Both the position numbers and the translations under genes were made by a program. The notes under the pieces are model-generated. The model saw only the letters and a list, made by a program, of their open reading frames with translations, was not told the origin of the DNA and did not search any database. Below, one piece after another: positions 16,676 to 25,228 of a stretch of DNA of 64,000 nucleotides. The DNA is from Cyanobacteriota bacterium (lineage in GTDB: Bacteria; Cyanobacteriota; Cyanobacteriia; PCC-6307; Cyanobiaceae), in assembly GCA_026389335.1 (NCBI GenBank), contig JAPLIB010000096.1:1-64000 (forward strand), given 5' to 3'. Within the stretch, counting starts at the first letter, position 1. Every line of letters starts with the position of its first letter.

Positions 16676-17360
16676 CCAGTTCGTTGCTGAGCCAGTGCCA
16701 GCGGCGCTGCAGGGTGGCGCCGATCAGGCTTTCGAGCAGGGTGGCCAGCAGCCCTACCCCCAGCACCAGCAGCCCGGCCCGCCAGCCGCTGATCAGGCCC
16801 AGGCTCAGCATCACCAGCGCCATCAGGCCGCTGCCGGCCAGGCTGGCGGCGGTGCCCTCGAGGCTGATCGCCCCCTCCGTTCCCGCTGTCACCGCCCGTA
16901 GGCTGGTTATCAACACGGTGTGGCGCCCCCAGCGTTTACCGATCTCACTGCCGAACGTATCCGCCAACTTGGCGGCGAAACTGGCGGCAAAGCCCAGTAG
17001 CAGCAGCGCCTGCAGCGGTGGTGCTGCCGCCGGCACCAGCAGGGCCAGCACCGTGCCCACCAGGGCCGAACCCCAGACATTTTCCGGACCGCGGCGCCCC
17101 CCCCGCGCCTCCGCCAGTCCGCTGTCCAGCTTGCGCTGATAGCCCAGCCGCGTCACCAGGGAGCCCAGCAGCAGATAGAGCACCACCGCCAGCCAACCGG
17201 GCCAGCCCAGAGTTCCCCACAGCAGGGTGCCCAGCACTCCGGCATGGATCCAGCCGGCCCGGGTGAGCAGGGGCAACCGCTGCGCCAGGCTGATCAGAAT
17301 GGCATTGAGAGCCAGGGCCAGCAGCCAGTGGCCGCTGTCCTGGGGTGGCACCAGCAGCAC
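16599..17360 (-). CDS. DUF92 / VTE6-like membrane protein (phytyl-phosphate kinase candidate)
   Basis: This 253-residue polytopic membrane protein belongs to the DUF92/TIGR00297 family, whose plant member VTE6 phosphorylates phytyl phosphate for tocopherol and phylloquinone synthesis. Conserved blocks are RAGWIHAGVLGTLLWGTLGW, GRRGPENVWGSALVG, AKLADTFGSEIGKRWG and SLRAVTAGTEGAISLEGTAA. About six hydrophobic segments are visible. Its 3' end overlaps the tail of the sigma factor gene on the other strand. Confidence 0.8.
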   Translation of the reverse strand: MLLVPPQDSGHWLLALALNAILISLAQRLPLLTRAGWIHAGVLGTLLWGTLGWPGWLAVVLYLLLGSLVTRLGYQRKLDSGLAEARGGRRGPENVWGSALVGTVLALLVPAAAPPLQALLLLGFAASFAAKLADTFGSEIGKRWGRHTVLITSLRAVTAGTEGAISLEGTAASLAGSGLMALVMLSLGLISGWRAGLLVLGVGLLATLLESLIGATLQRRWHWLSNELVNGLQTLLAAALAMLPVALGLIHLG

Positions 17361-17453
17361 GGCGGAACCCTTTCGTGTTGCACAGATCTAAGACAGGCCG
17401 CTGCAGCAGCAGCTGGCCCGGATAATGGCGCCATCGGTCCTCGATGCAGCGCC

Positions 17454-17849
17454 ATGATCTTCAAGCCCAAGTTCTTCCTTGATCTCGGCGGCGCTGATCA
17501 GCAGAAACCGGCCGTCGTCGCCCCGGTGAGGGTGGTGCCTGCCGCGGCAGAGCCAGACCCAGCGGCTGCCGCTCAGGCTGCTGCACCCAGCCTGCCAGTG
17601 GCCATTCAGGCCACGCCAGCCCAGGCAGGGACTGCCGAGAGCGCTCCGGCGGCGGTCACCACGCTCACCACCGCTGAAGCGATGGTGGCGGAGCTGGCGG
17701 CGGCCCAGGCCAATCGCCCTGCCCCGAGCAAGGCCACCTTCGCGCCCGATTGCGTCACCGCCGGCGGCGCCACCCCGATGAAGCGCCGCACTGGCGGCGC
17801 CAACCTGGCCGGCTTCAAGGAGATGGCGAAGGGCATGATGCGCAGCTGA
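17454..17849 (+). CDS. Conserved picocyanobacterial protein, function unknown
   Basis: This 131-residue protein starts MIFKPKFFLDLGGADQQKP, has an Ala/Pro/Val-rich middle and ends in a conserved block FAPDCVTAGGATPMKRRTGG followed by ANLAGFKEMAKGMMRS. I recognise the N- and C-terminal blocks from other Synechococcus genomes, but no function is known to me. The ATG at 17454 is chosen because conservation starts there. Its last 35 bases overlap the convergent rsmE gene. Confidence 0.7.
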   Translation: MIFKPKFFLDLGGADQQKPAVVAPVRVVPAAAEPDPAAAAQAAAPSLPVAIQATPAQAGTAESAPAAVTTLTTAEAMVAELAAAQANRPAPSKATFAPDCVTAGGATPMKRRTGGANLAGFKEMAKGMMRS

Positions 17850-18633
17850 GCGCTCGCCAGCTCGCCAGCCGGCTGATGCCGGCGATGGCCGCTGTGGCGG
17901 TGCGCAGAATCGGCTCCCCCAGCGAGACGGCCCGCCAGCCGGCCGCTGCTGCTGTGGCGAGCTCCAGCTCCGACCAGCCGCCCTCCGGGCCGATGGCCAG
18001 ACTCACCCGCAGGAGCGGGGCCATTGCCGCCCTTGCGGGTTGAGTTGCTGACAGCTCAGCCAGCAGCTCTTCCAGCAGGGTCAGGCCCGCGTGGCGCGTG
18101 GTGGCGATCAACCCCACACCCTCGGGCCTAGTCCCGAGCAGTGCCAGGGCGCTGCAGGGTGCCTCCAGCTGGGGCAGCCAGAGGCGTTCGCACTGTTCGG
18201 TGGCCTCTTGCACAATGGTGCGCCAGCGTTCCAGCGGCCACTTCTGCTGCGGCTGCTCGCGCCCCTGGCTGCGCTCGCCCACCAGGGGCTGGAGCTGATC
18301 AACGCCGATCTCGGTGGCCATGCGCCACACCAGCTCGCCATCACGGCGCGGCAGGGCCATGGCCAGTGCCAGTGCTGGCAGCAGCGGCGCGCCATGCTGC
18401 AAAGGTGTCGCCAGGGGCTGCTGCAGCAGCAGCGCGGCGTCGGCTGTCAATTCGGCCGTCCACAGTTGCCCGCGGCCGTTCACCACCGCCACCGGATCAC
18501 CAGGGCCCAGCCGCAGCACCCGGCGCAGATAGTGGGCCTCGGGCTTGGTGATCACCAGCCGTGGAGGCTCCTCAGCCGCTACAGCCCGTAACCGCTCGGG
18601 ACTGATCAGCAGCCGGCGCAGCTCCTTGGCCAT
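17815..18633 (-). CDS. rsmE: 16S rRNA (uracil-1498-N3)-methyltransferase
   Basis: This 272-residue SPOUT-class enzyme methylates U1498 of 16S rRNA in the decoding centre. It has the N-terminal PUA-like part (HYLRRVLRLGPGDPVAVVNG), the SAM knot segment LAIGPEGGWSELEL, and LGEPILRTATAAI where most homologues have LGxRILRTETA. It follows the DUF3531 gene after 8 bases on the same strand, so the two form an operon. Start and length are normal. Confidence 0.9.
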   Translation of the reverse strand: MAKELRRLLISPERLRAVAAEEPPRLVITKPEAHYLRRVLRLGPGDPVAVVNGRGQLWTAELTADAALLLQQPLATPLQHGAPLLPALALAMALPRRDGELVWRMATEIGVDQLQPLVGERSQGREQPQQKWPLERWRTIVQEATEQCERLWLPQLEAPCSALALLGTRPEGVGLIATTRHAGLTLLEELLAELSATQPARAAMAPLLRVSLAIGPEGGWSELELATAAAAGWRAVSLGEPILRTATAAIAGISRLASWRALSCASCPSPSP

Positions 18634-18641
18634 GGCAAAGA

Positions 18642-19103
18642 TCAGGCTTCGGAATCGGAGAAGGGGCTTTCAGGCTCCTCCTCGATCGGCCAGTCTTCGT
18701 TGAGCCCGCCGATCACCAGCTCCTCGATCAGCAGCACGTCCTGATTGAGCCGGCCCAGGGTGTTGATCAGCACATCGAGGGCGAAGGCATCACTGGTGCC
18801 CAGATCCAGCCAGCAGCGAGCCCAGTTGTCCTGGTATTCCATCGGACCCATGTTGTGCATCAGGGCCGGCAGGGCATGGTCGCCCTGGTCCTCATCCCAC
18901 ACCAGCCAGCTGAGCTCGGCACCGGCCTCGTGGGCCTGGAGATTCTCGGCATTGAAGCCCCCCAGTTTGCCGAGAAAAAACCAGCTGTCGAACGCGGTTT
19001 CCACATAGCTGCGCTCGGTGGAGCCCGGCATATCCAGGAAGCGCAACCAGATCCAGCAGTTGAACGGATCGACTTCGCGAAAGCGAACCTCCATGGCATT
19101 CAC
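18642..19103 (-). CDS. DUF3531 family protein
   Basis: This 153-residue cyanobacterial and plastid-lineage protein has unknown function. It is recognised by EVRFREVDPFNCWIWLRFLD, SYVETAFDSWFFLGKLGGFN and MEYQDNWARCWLDLGTSDA. A second Met four residues in (MEVRFREVDPF) is an equally good start. It lies directly upstream of rsmE in a two-gene unit; a link to ribosome function is only suggested by this position. Confidence 0.8.
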   Translation of the reverse strand: MNAMEVRFREVDPFNCWIWLRFLDMPGSTERSYVETAFDSWFFLGKLGGFNAENLQAHEAGAELSWLVWDEDQGDHALPALMHNMGPMEYQDNWARCWLDLGTSDAFALDVLINTLGRLNQDVLLIEELVIGGLNEDWPIEEEPESPFSDSEA

Positions 19104-19193
19104 ACTCGCTGGGACGGCACAACCCCCTCATGCAATCACGGAGACCGCACCACCGGCGCCCACAGGGTGGCCGCTGGCCTTCATGCTGGGGCA

Positions 19194-19838
19194 ATGCTCG
19201 AGTTGCAGGCCCTCTCGTACCACCCCGCCACGGCCGCCTCGCCGGTGTTGGCGGGGGTGTCGTTGCAGCTCTGCACTGGTGAAGCCGCCCTGGTGGCGGG
19301 CCGCAGTGGCAGCGGTAAAACCACCCTGCTGGAGTTGATCAGTGGCCTGGCCGAACCTGATGGCGGCCGGATGTTCTGGGCTGGCGAACCGCTCACGGCC
19401 CGCCAGCGGCGCTGGCTCTGCGGCCTGGTGTTCCAGTTCCCGGAACGCCATTTCCTCGGGCTGAGCGTGGGTCAGGAACTGCGGCTTGGCCAGCGGCGCT
19501 TTGATTCTCAGCGGGCCAGCCGGGTGCTGGAGCAGGTGGGGCTGGGCGCCATCTCCCTGCAGCAGGCACCGGAGCGGCTCAGCGGCGGCCAGCAGCGCCG
19601 ACTCTCCCTGGCGGTGCAGTTGTTGCGCGATCCGAAGGTGCTGCTGCTGGATGAACCCACCGCCGGCCTCGACTGGAGCGTGCGCGATGAGGTGTTGGCG
19701 TTGCTGCAGGAGCTGGGGCGGGAGCGGGCCCTGTTGATCGTCACCCATGAACCGGAACTGTTTCGCGGCGTCGTGCAGAAAGCCTGGCGCCTGGAGCAGG
19801 GGCGTCTCCTTACGATGCTGCCAGATGCGATGGGGTGA
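19194..19838 (+). CDS. ABC transporter ATP-binding protein, ECF/CbiO-like
   Basis: This 214-residue ATPase subunit has Walker [10 protein letters not shown], the Q-loop [13 protein letters not shown] (the FPE sequence is typical of energy-coupling-factor and cobalt-type ATPases), signature [12 protein letters not shown], Walker [13 protein letters not shown] and the H-loop VTHEPE. No permease is adjacent, so the substrate and partner are unknown. The ATG at 19194 gives MLELQALSY, the normal N-terminus. The stop overlaps the Hsp33 start by four bases. Confidence 0.85.
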   Translation: MLELQALSYHPATAASPVLAGVSLQLCTGEAALVAGRSGSGKTTLLELISGLAEPDGGRMFWAGEPLTARQRRWLCGLVFQFPERHFLGLSVGQELRLGQRRFDSQRASRVLEQVGLGAISLQQAPERLSGGQQRRLSLAVQLLRDPKVLLLDEPTAGLDWSVRDEVLALLQELGRERALLIVTHEPELFRGVVQKAWRLEQGRLLTMLPDAMG

Positions 19839-20752
19839 TGGCCGATCAGCTACTGCGAGCCACCGCTGCCGGTGGCGGCATCCGCCTGGTGGCGGTCACC
19901 ACCACGGCCACCTCCGAGGAGGCCCGGCAACGCCACGGGTTGTCGTTTCTCACCACCACCCTCCTGGGGCGGGCGATGGGCGCCGCGCTGCTGCTGGCCA
20001 GCTCGATGAAGGTGGCCCACGGCCGCGTCAATCTGCGTATCCAGTCCGATGGACCCCTGCGGGGCTTGATGGTGGATGCCGGTCGCGACGGCAGCGTGCG
20101 AGGCCATGTGGGCAACCCGGGTCTGGAACTGCCGCTGGTGAACGGTGCGGCCGGCAGCGCCCAGTTCGATCTGCAGCGGGCCACCGGCATCGGCTATCTG
20201 CATATGGTGCGCGACATCGGCCAGGGGGAACCGTTCAGCAGCACGGTGGAACTGGTGAGCGGCGGCATCGGCGAGGACGTGGCCTCCTACCTGTTGCACT
20301 CCGAGCAAACCCCTTCGGCGCTGTTTGTGGGCGAGCAGATCGATAGCCGGGGGGTGCGCTGCAGCGGGGGTGTGCTCGTGCAGGTGCTGCCCAAGGCGGC
20401 GCACGAACCGGCGCTGGTGGCCCTGCTGGAGGAGCGTTGCCGCGAGATCAGCGGCTTCAGCCAGCACCTGGCTGCCCATGCCGATGATCTGCAGACCCTG
20501 CTGGAGGAGATCTTCCCCGACCTCGATCCCCAGCCTCTGGAGTCCGGGGCCCGGATCACCCCGGTGCGGTTCCACTGTCCCTGCAGCCGCAGCCGCAGCG
20601 TCGGCGCGTTGAAGTTGCTGGGGCGCGATGAGCTCGGCGCCATGCTGCGCGAAGACGGCCAAGCTGAAGTTACCTGCCACTTCTGCAACATGGTGTATCG
20701 GGTGGAGGCGGATGAACTGCTGGAGCTCATCCGCGAGCTGGAGCCGGCCTAG
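19835..20752 (+). CDS. hslO: Hsp33 redox-regulated chaperone
   Basis: This 305-residue cytoplasmic holdase is activated by oxidation. The N-terminal domain has [20 protein letters not shown] and GHVGNP. The C-terminal zinc and redox switch is intact as CPC (FHCPCSRSR) and CHFC (TCHFCNMVY). It is coupled to the preceding ABC ATPase gene by a four-base overlap and faces the CPP1-like gene with a 5-base gap. Confidence 0.95.
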   Translation: MMADQLLRATAAGGGIRLVAVTTTATSEEARQRHGLSFLTTTLLGRAMGAALLLASSMKVAHGRVNLRIQSDGPLRGLMVDAGRDGSVRGHVGNPGLELPLVNGAAGSAQFDLQRATGIGYLHMVRDIGQGEPFSSTVELVSGGIGEDVASYLLHSEQTPSALFVGEQIDSRGVRCSGGVLVQVLPKAAHEPALVALLEERCREISGFSQHLAAHADDLQTLLEEIFPDLDPQPLESGARITPVRFHCPCSRSRSVGALKLLGRDELGAMLREDGQAEVTCHFCNMVYRVEADELLELIRELEPA

Positions 20753-20757
20753 CTGGC

Positions 20758-21459
20758 TTAGGCGATCAGCAAGCTGCCGAGCAAGAGCAGCAGCAGCGCC
20801 GGCAGGCTCTGCACCTGAATCGGCCCGATCGGCAGACCCAGGGGCAAGGCGGGATTGATCGGTGCCAGCAGCAAGCCCCCCAGCACCAGACCGACGCTCA
20901 ACAGCGCCAGGCTCCAGCCGACGGCCTGCAAAAAGCGGCCATTGCGCCGCTGCAGGCTGTAAACGGTCACCAGGGTGGCCAGGGCCAGCAGCAGCTCGGC
21001 CGGCGCCGCCTGCACGGTGAACAGCAGAACCAGCAGGGCCCCGGTCACCCCCAGGGGCAACCAGAAGTCGCGGCCACTGGCCAGCACCAGCGAAGGCAAC
21101 GCCAGCTTGGTGCGGCCCAGGCCGGGAGCCTGAATCTGGGGCAACCGCGGCAGGGAACTGAGCGCCGGGCGACTGGGTGGCGGCGACACCTGTTCGCGTT
21201 GGGAGGCACTGCGTGCGGCCGTGCTCACCCGTCCCTGCTGGCGCTCCTTGAGCCGGTCCATGAGGATGGCGTCGTAGGCCGCATCAATACGGGAGCGCGC
21301 CATCGGGTCATCCGGCACCTCGGCCAACAGGGAATCCCGCCGCGCCTGGATGAGATCGAAGGAGGCATCCGACTCGACACCGAGACGCTCGTAGGGCGTG
21401 CCAGCAGTGGGCTCAGAAGACCTGGAGGGATCGGAAGCTGGATCGTTGCCGTGATTCAT
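20758..21459 (-). CDS. CPP1-like family protein (DUF3353)
   Basis: This 233-residue membrane protein is related to the plastid chaperone-like protein of POR1. A degenerate J-like domain (TPYERLGVESDASFDLIQAR) is followed by RSRIDAAYDAILMDRLKERQ and three or four hydrophobic segments in the C-terminal half. In plants the homologue stabilises protochlorophyllide oxidoreductase; a similar chaperone role in pigment synthesis is inferred. It is downstream of a short conserved gene on the same strand (24-base gap). Confidence 0.85.
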   Translation of the reverse strand: MNHGNDPASDPSRSSEPTAGTPYERLGVESDASFDLIQARRDSLLAEVPDDPMARSRIDAAYDAILMDRLKERQQGRVSTAARSASQREQVSPPPSRPALSSLPRLPQIQAPGLGRTKLALPSLVLASGRDFWLPLGVTGALLVLLFTVQAAPAELLLALATLVTVYSLQRRNGRFLQAVGWSLALLSVGLVLGGLLLAPINPALPLGLPIGPIQVQSLPALLLLLLGSLLIA

Positions 21460-21483
21460 GCCCTAAAGCGTACCGAGGCTGGC

Positions 21484-21765
21484 TTAAAAGAGGGGTTCAC
21501 TGCGGTGATATCCGTCTTCCTGCTGCAACCGGCGCTGGCAAGCCTCGGCTTCCGCCGGCGCCAGTTTCAAGCGGCGCTTGAGCAGCGGCATCTGGGGCGG
21601 CAGATGACTGCCGAGTCGAATCTCCACCAAGGAGCCGGCTGCCGCCGCCAAGGCTGGCATGAAACTCACGTAATCACTGCCGCCATCACTGCGCGGACGC
21701 ACCAGCCACAGGGGCGCCGAACTGAGATTGATCTGGGTCGTCGGGGCCGACATCACGGGCACCAT
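21484..21765 (-). CDS. Conserved small cyanobacterial protein, function unknown
   Basis: This protein of 93 residues (or 89 from the second Met) contains APLWLVRPRSDGGSDYVSFM and SLVEIRLGSHLPPQMPLLKR. I recall similar short proteins in other Synechococcus genomes but no function. It has no signal or membrane segment. It probably heads a two-gene unit with the CPP1-like gene. Confidence 0.6.
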   Translation of the reverse strand: MVPVMSAPTTQINLSSAPLWLVRPRSDGGSDYVSFMPALAAAAGSLVEIRLGSHLPPQMPLLKRRLKLAPAEAEACQRRLQQEDGYHRSEPLF

Positions 21766-21911
21766 GGGTAGCAGCGTGACGAAATATTGCGTTGATTCTG
21801 GCCCGGTCCAGCCGCTTCCGTGGCCCGGCCGCGGCCGTGATCACCGTCAGAATCTTCGCTGCACCCAGCGGTCAGGGCCGGCGGCCTAGCCCAGCTCCGG
21901 TGCCCCTGGGC

Positions 21912-23597
21912 TCAGAGGGCGATCGGCTCCACACCGCTGACCACCGGGGCCACGGCACTGAGTTCCAGGGCCGGATGGTCCTCGCTCAGCTGGTTGAGGT
22001 TCCAGTCGTTGCGGAACAGCAGCACTGGCCGGTCCCAGGGATCGCGCACCGTCTTGCAGTTGAAGATGCGGCCCACCTGCTCCAGGGCCGGCCAGCCGCC
22101 GCAGACCCAGCGGGCCACACTGAACTCCATCGGTTCAATCCGGGTTTTGACGCCGTATTCGTGCTCAAGCCGGTATTGCACCACCTCCAGCTGCAGCTGG
22201 CCCACGGCCGCCAGGATCGGATCGCGCTTGCTGGCATCGGTGTCATAAAGCACCTGCACCGCCCCCTCCTCGCGCAGCTCATTCACTCCTTTGCGGAAAC
22301 TCTTGAAGGCCGAGGGGTTGGGATTGCGCAACCAGGCGAAGAGCTCAGGGGTGAAGCAGGGGATTCCCTCGAATTCCACCCGGCTGCCGGTATAGAGCGT
22401 GTCGCCGATGGCAAACATGCCGGGATTGTTGAGGCCGATCACATCACCCGGGTAGGCATCGTCCACCACCTCCCGCTCCTGGCCGAACAGCTTCTGCGGC
22501 CGCGAGAGGCGAATGCTGCGGCCGCTGCGGGCATGGCGCACGGTCATGTCCTTCTCGAACTTGCCTGAGCACACCCGCACAAAGGCCACCCGATCGCGAT
22601 GACGCGGATCCATGTTGGCCTGGAGTTTGAACACGAAGCCGCTGAACTCCGGTCGCAGCGGATCAATCACACCCTCGTGGCTAAGCCGGGCCGTCGGTTT
22701 CTGGGCCAACTCCAGAAAGGCATCGAGGAAGGGGCGCACACCGAAGTTGGTCATGGCCGAACCGAAGAACACCGGACTCAGCTCACCGGCATGCACCAGC
22801 TCCAGGTCGAGGTCGGCACCGGCACCATCGAGCAGCTCCAGTTCCTCCAGGGCCGTCGCCAGCAGCTCCGGTTCCACCAGCTCACTGCGCGCGGCTTCCG
22901 TCACCGAAAGGATTCGCTCCTGGCTCTGGCGTCCCCGCTCGGCCCGCTGAAACAGAATCACCTCGCGGCTGCGGCGATCGATCACGCCGCGGAAGCGATC
23001 GCCGCTGCCGATCGGCCAGTTCACCGGCCAGCAGGCCAGGCCCAGTTCCTGTTCGATTTCATCGAGCAGTTCCAGCGGCTCACGGCCGGGCCGGTCCATC
23101 TTGTTGATGAACGTGAAGATCGGGATCTTGCGCATCCGGCAGACCTCGAACAACTTGCGCGTCTGCGGTTCAAGGCCCTTGGCGGCGTCCTCCAGCATCA
23201 CCGCATTGTCGGCAGCGGCCAGGGTGCGGTAGGTGTCCTCGGAAAAGTCCTGGTGGCCGGGTGTATCGAGCAGATTGATCGTGCTGCCGGCGTAGTCGAA
23301 CTGCAACACGGTGGAGGTGATCGAGATGCCGCGCTGCTTCTCCAGCTCCATCCAGTCGGAGGTCACCTTGCGCTGTTCGCCCTTGGCCTTCACCGCCCCG
23401 GCCTGCTGGATTGCCCCGCCGTAGAGCAGCAGTTTCTCGGTGAGGGTGGTCTTGCCGGCATCCGGGTGCGAAATGATCGCGAAATTGCGGCGACGCGCCA
23501 CCGCCGCCACCAGGGCGAGGTGCGCCAGTTCGGCACTGGGATCAGGGGCCTGCACGGCGTTGGGGCCGGAGCCGCCGGGGGTCGAAGCACTGGTCAT
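21912..23597 (-). CDS. prfC: Peptide chain release factor 3
   Basis: This 561-residue translational GTPase recycles RF1 and RF2. It has G1 [10 protein letters not shown], switch 1 [15 protein letters not shown]3 [14 protein letters not shown] and G4 FINKMDRPG, followed by domains typical of RF3 ([19 protein letters not shown] near the C-terminus). Length and start are normal. It follows a methyltransferase gene on the same strand after 29 bases. Confidence 0.95.
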   Translation of the reverse strand: MTSASTPGGSGPNAVQAPDPSAELAHLALVAAVARRRNFAIISHPDAGKTTLTEKLLLYGGAIQQAGAVKAKGEQRKVTSDWMELEKQRGISITSTVLQFDYAGSTINLLDTPGHQDFSEDTYRTLAAADNAVMLEDAAKGLEPQTRKLFEVCRMRKIPIFTFINKMDRPGREPLELLDEIEQELGLACWPVNWPIGSGDRFRGVIDRRSREVILFQRAERGRQSQERILSVTEAARSELVEPELLATALEELELLDGAGADLDLELVHAGELSPVFFGSAMTNFGVRPFLDAFLELAQKPTARLSHEGVIDPLRPEFSGFVFKLQANMDPRHRDRVAFVRVCSGKFEKDMTVRHARSGRSIRLSRPQKLFGQEREVVDDAYPGDVIGLNNPGMFAIGDTLYTGSRVEFEGIPCFTPELFAWLRNPNPSAFKSFRKGVNELREEGAVQVLYDTDASKRDPILAAVGQLQLEVVQYRLEHEYGVKTRIEPMEFSVARWVCGGWPALEQVGRIFNCKTVRDPWDRPVLLFRNDWNLNQLSEDHPALELSAVAPVVSGVEPIAL

Positions 23598-23626
23598 CGA
23601 GCCAGCCTGACAGGTGGGCCGGGGCC

Positions 23627-24307
23627 TCAGGCCAGCCGCCCGCGCACCTCCAGATAACGATCCTCACGGGCCTCCACCCCCAGGCCCCCAAGGCCGGCCT
23701 GCGCCAGTTGCGTCTGCACCTCCTCGATCCGGAAGGCGGCCCGCAGCGAGGCGGCGTAGTCGCGGCGCAGCAGGGGATCACAACCGCTGGCGTAGCTTTG
23801 TATCAGCACGTCCAGGGCCGCTGGATGCTGCGGCCGGCGCAGATCGTGGATGTGCACCAGGGCGCCGGGGGCGGCCAGCAAGCGCAGGGTTTGCCACAGC
23901 ACGGCTGGATTGTGCAGGTGATGCAACAAGCTGTTGCTGACGATCGCCGTGCAGCGGCCGGCCAGGCCCCCCAGATCGCCACTGGTCAGAGGCAGCGACA
24001 GGCAGCGAAAGCTGAGGCGGGGCCAGCGCTCGGCAGCGGCCTGCCGCCGCTGCTCGGCCAGAGCGAGCATCGCGTAAGAACCATCCAGGCCCACCAGCTC
24101 TGCCGCCGGAAAGCGCTCCGCCAGCCGGAAGCTGATATTGCCGGGGCCGCAACCGAGATCCACCAGCTTCGATCCCAGGCCCTCAGGAGCCGCCAAAGCG
24201 ACGATGCGCTCCACCAGAGCGGCGTCGCTGACGGCGAAATCGGCCTCGGCGTAGACGCGGGCCTGCTCGGGATCGTCCATCAGCTCCGGTTCGCAGATCC
24301 GTTCCAT
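23627..24307 (-). CDS. Class I SAM-dependent methyltransferase
   Basis: This 226-residue protein has motif [20 protein letters not shown], motif II around [16 protein letters not shown], and the post-motif [11 protein letters not shown]. The N-terminus [20 protein letters not shown] is typical of a cyanobacterial subfamily and fixes the ATG at 24307. The substrate is unknown. It is upstream of prfC, but a target on release factors would be speculation. Confidence 0.8.
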   Translation of the reverse strand: MERICEPELMDDPEQARVYAEADFAVSDAALVERIVALAAPEGLGSKLVDLGCGPGNISFRLAERFPAAELVGLDGSYAMLALAEQRRQAAAERWPRLSFRCLSLPLTSGDLGGLAGRCTAIVSNSLLHHLHNPAVLWQTLRLLAAPGALVHIHDLRRPQHPAALDVLIQSYASGCDPLLRRDYAASLRAAFRIEEVQTQLAQAGLGGLGVEAREDRYLEVRGRLA

Positions 24308-24477
24308 CGCCGCTGCTCCAGCTCCCGCGCTCACCAGCCTCGCCCAGGGCCTAGGTCTCGAGCCGGAGGCGCGTCGCTGCTGCCGCCTACGCTCGCGCCG
24401 CGGATTCAACGCTGCGGTGATCCACTGGCGACAGCGCTGGCATCCGCCGCTCCTCCACCTGTAGCTCCGGTAGTGCG

Positions 24478-25104
24478 ATGACCGCTTCAACTCCTGCGCC
24501 CCTGCCCCAAGGGGCTCCGGCGCTCCATCCGAATGAAGCGTCGTCGCGGTTGCCGCCGCTCGCCAGCAGCGCGCTGAGCGCAGCGATGCTGAGCACCCTG
24601 GAACGCATCCCCGGGGATGGACTCAAGGGATCGGGCTTTCCGCACCACGTGCTCGGACAACTGCTGCACAGCCCGGATTTGCTGGAGCCCTTCCTGGAGT
24701 GGTGGGTACGCGCCAAGTCGGCCATGGCCCTGTCGGTGCGCGAGCAGGAGCTGGTGATTTTGCGCATGGGCTGCCTTTATGCCAGCGACTACGTCTGGAA
24801 GCACCACGTGCCGGTGGGGCACGAATTCGGCATCGACGCCACTGAACTGGCGGCCATCCGCAACGGCGCCTACGCCATTTTCATGCAACAGGAGCGGGCC
24901 TTGCTTGTGCTCACCGACGAGATGGTGGAACGGCGCACGGTTTCGCCAGCCACCTGGGCGCAGCACGGCCGGCAGCTGCAGCCACAGATGGTGGTGGACC
25001 TGATCGCGCTGATTGCCCAGTACGTGCTGTTCGCCCTCACCAACAACGTGCTGCAGGTGCCGCTCGAGCCGGCGCTGGCGAACCAACCGGGCCTGGCCGA
25101 CTGA
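24478..25104 (+). CDS. Carboxymuconolactone decarboxylase-like (AhpD fold) protein
   Basis: This 208-residue protein of the CMD family has REQELVILRMGCLYASDYVW and KHHVPVGHEFGI, matching the non-thiol branch in which the CxxC of AhpD is lost (here C-L-Y-A). The enzymatic role is unclear. It is divergent from the methyltransferase and 124 bases ahead of nrdJ. Confidence 0.75.
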   Translation: MTASTPAPLPQGAPALHPNEASSRLPPLASSALSAAMLSTLERIPGDGLKGSGFPHHVLGQLLHSPDLLEPFLEWWVRAKSAMALSVREQELVILRMGCLYASDYVWKHHVPVGHEFGIDATELAAIRNGAYAIFMQQERALLVLTDEMVERRTVSPATWAQHGRQLQPQMVVDLIALIAQYVLFALTNNVLQVPLEPALANQPGLAD

Positions 25105-25228
25105 CGGCGCTCACTCTTGCCTGGCTGGTGGCCCGGCTGCCGACCAGTCCACAGCCATGGTGCCGTCCCGAACACTCGACACCACAGCTGGTGGTGGGTA
25201 GGGTCAGAGCACCGTATGGCCGTGACTC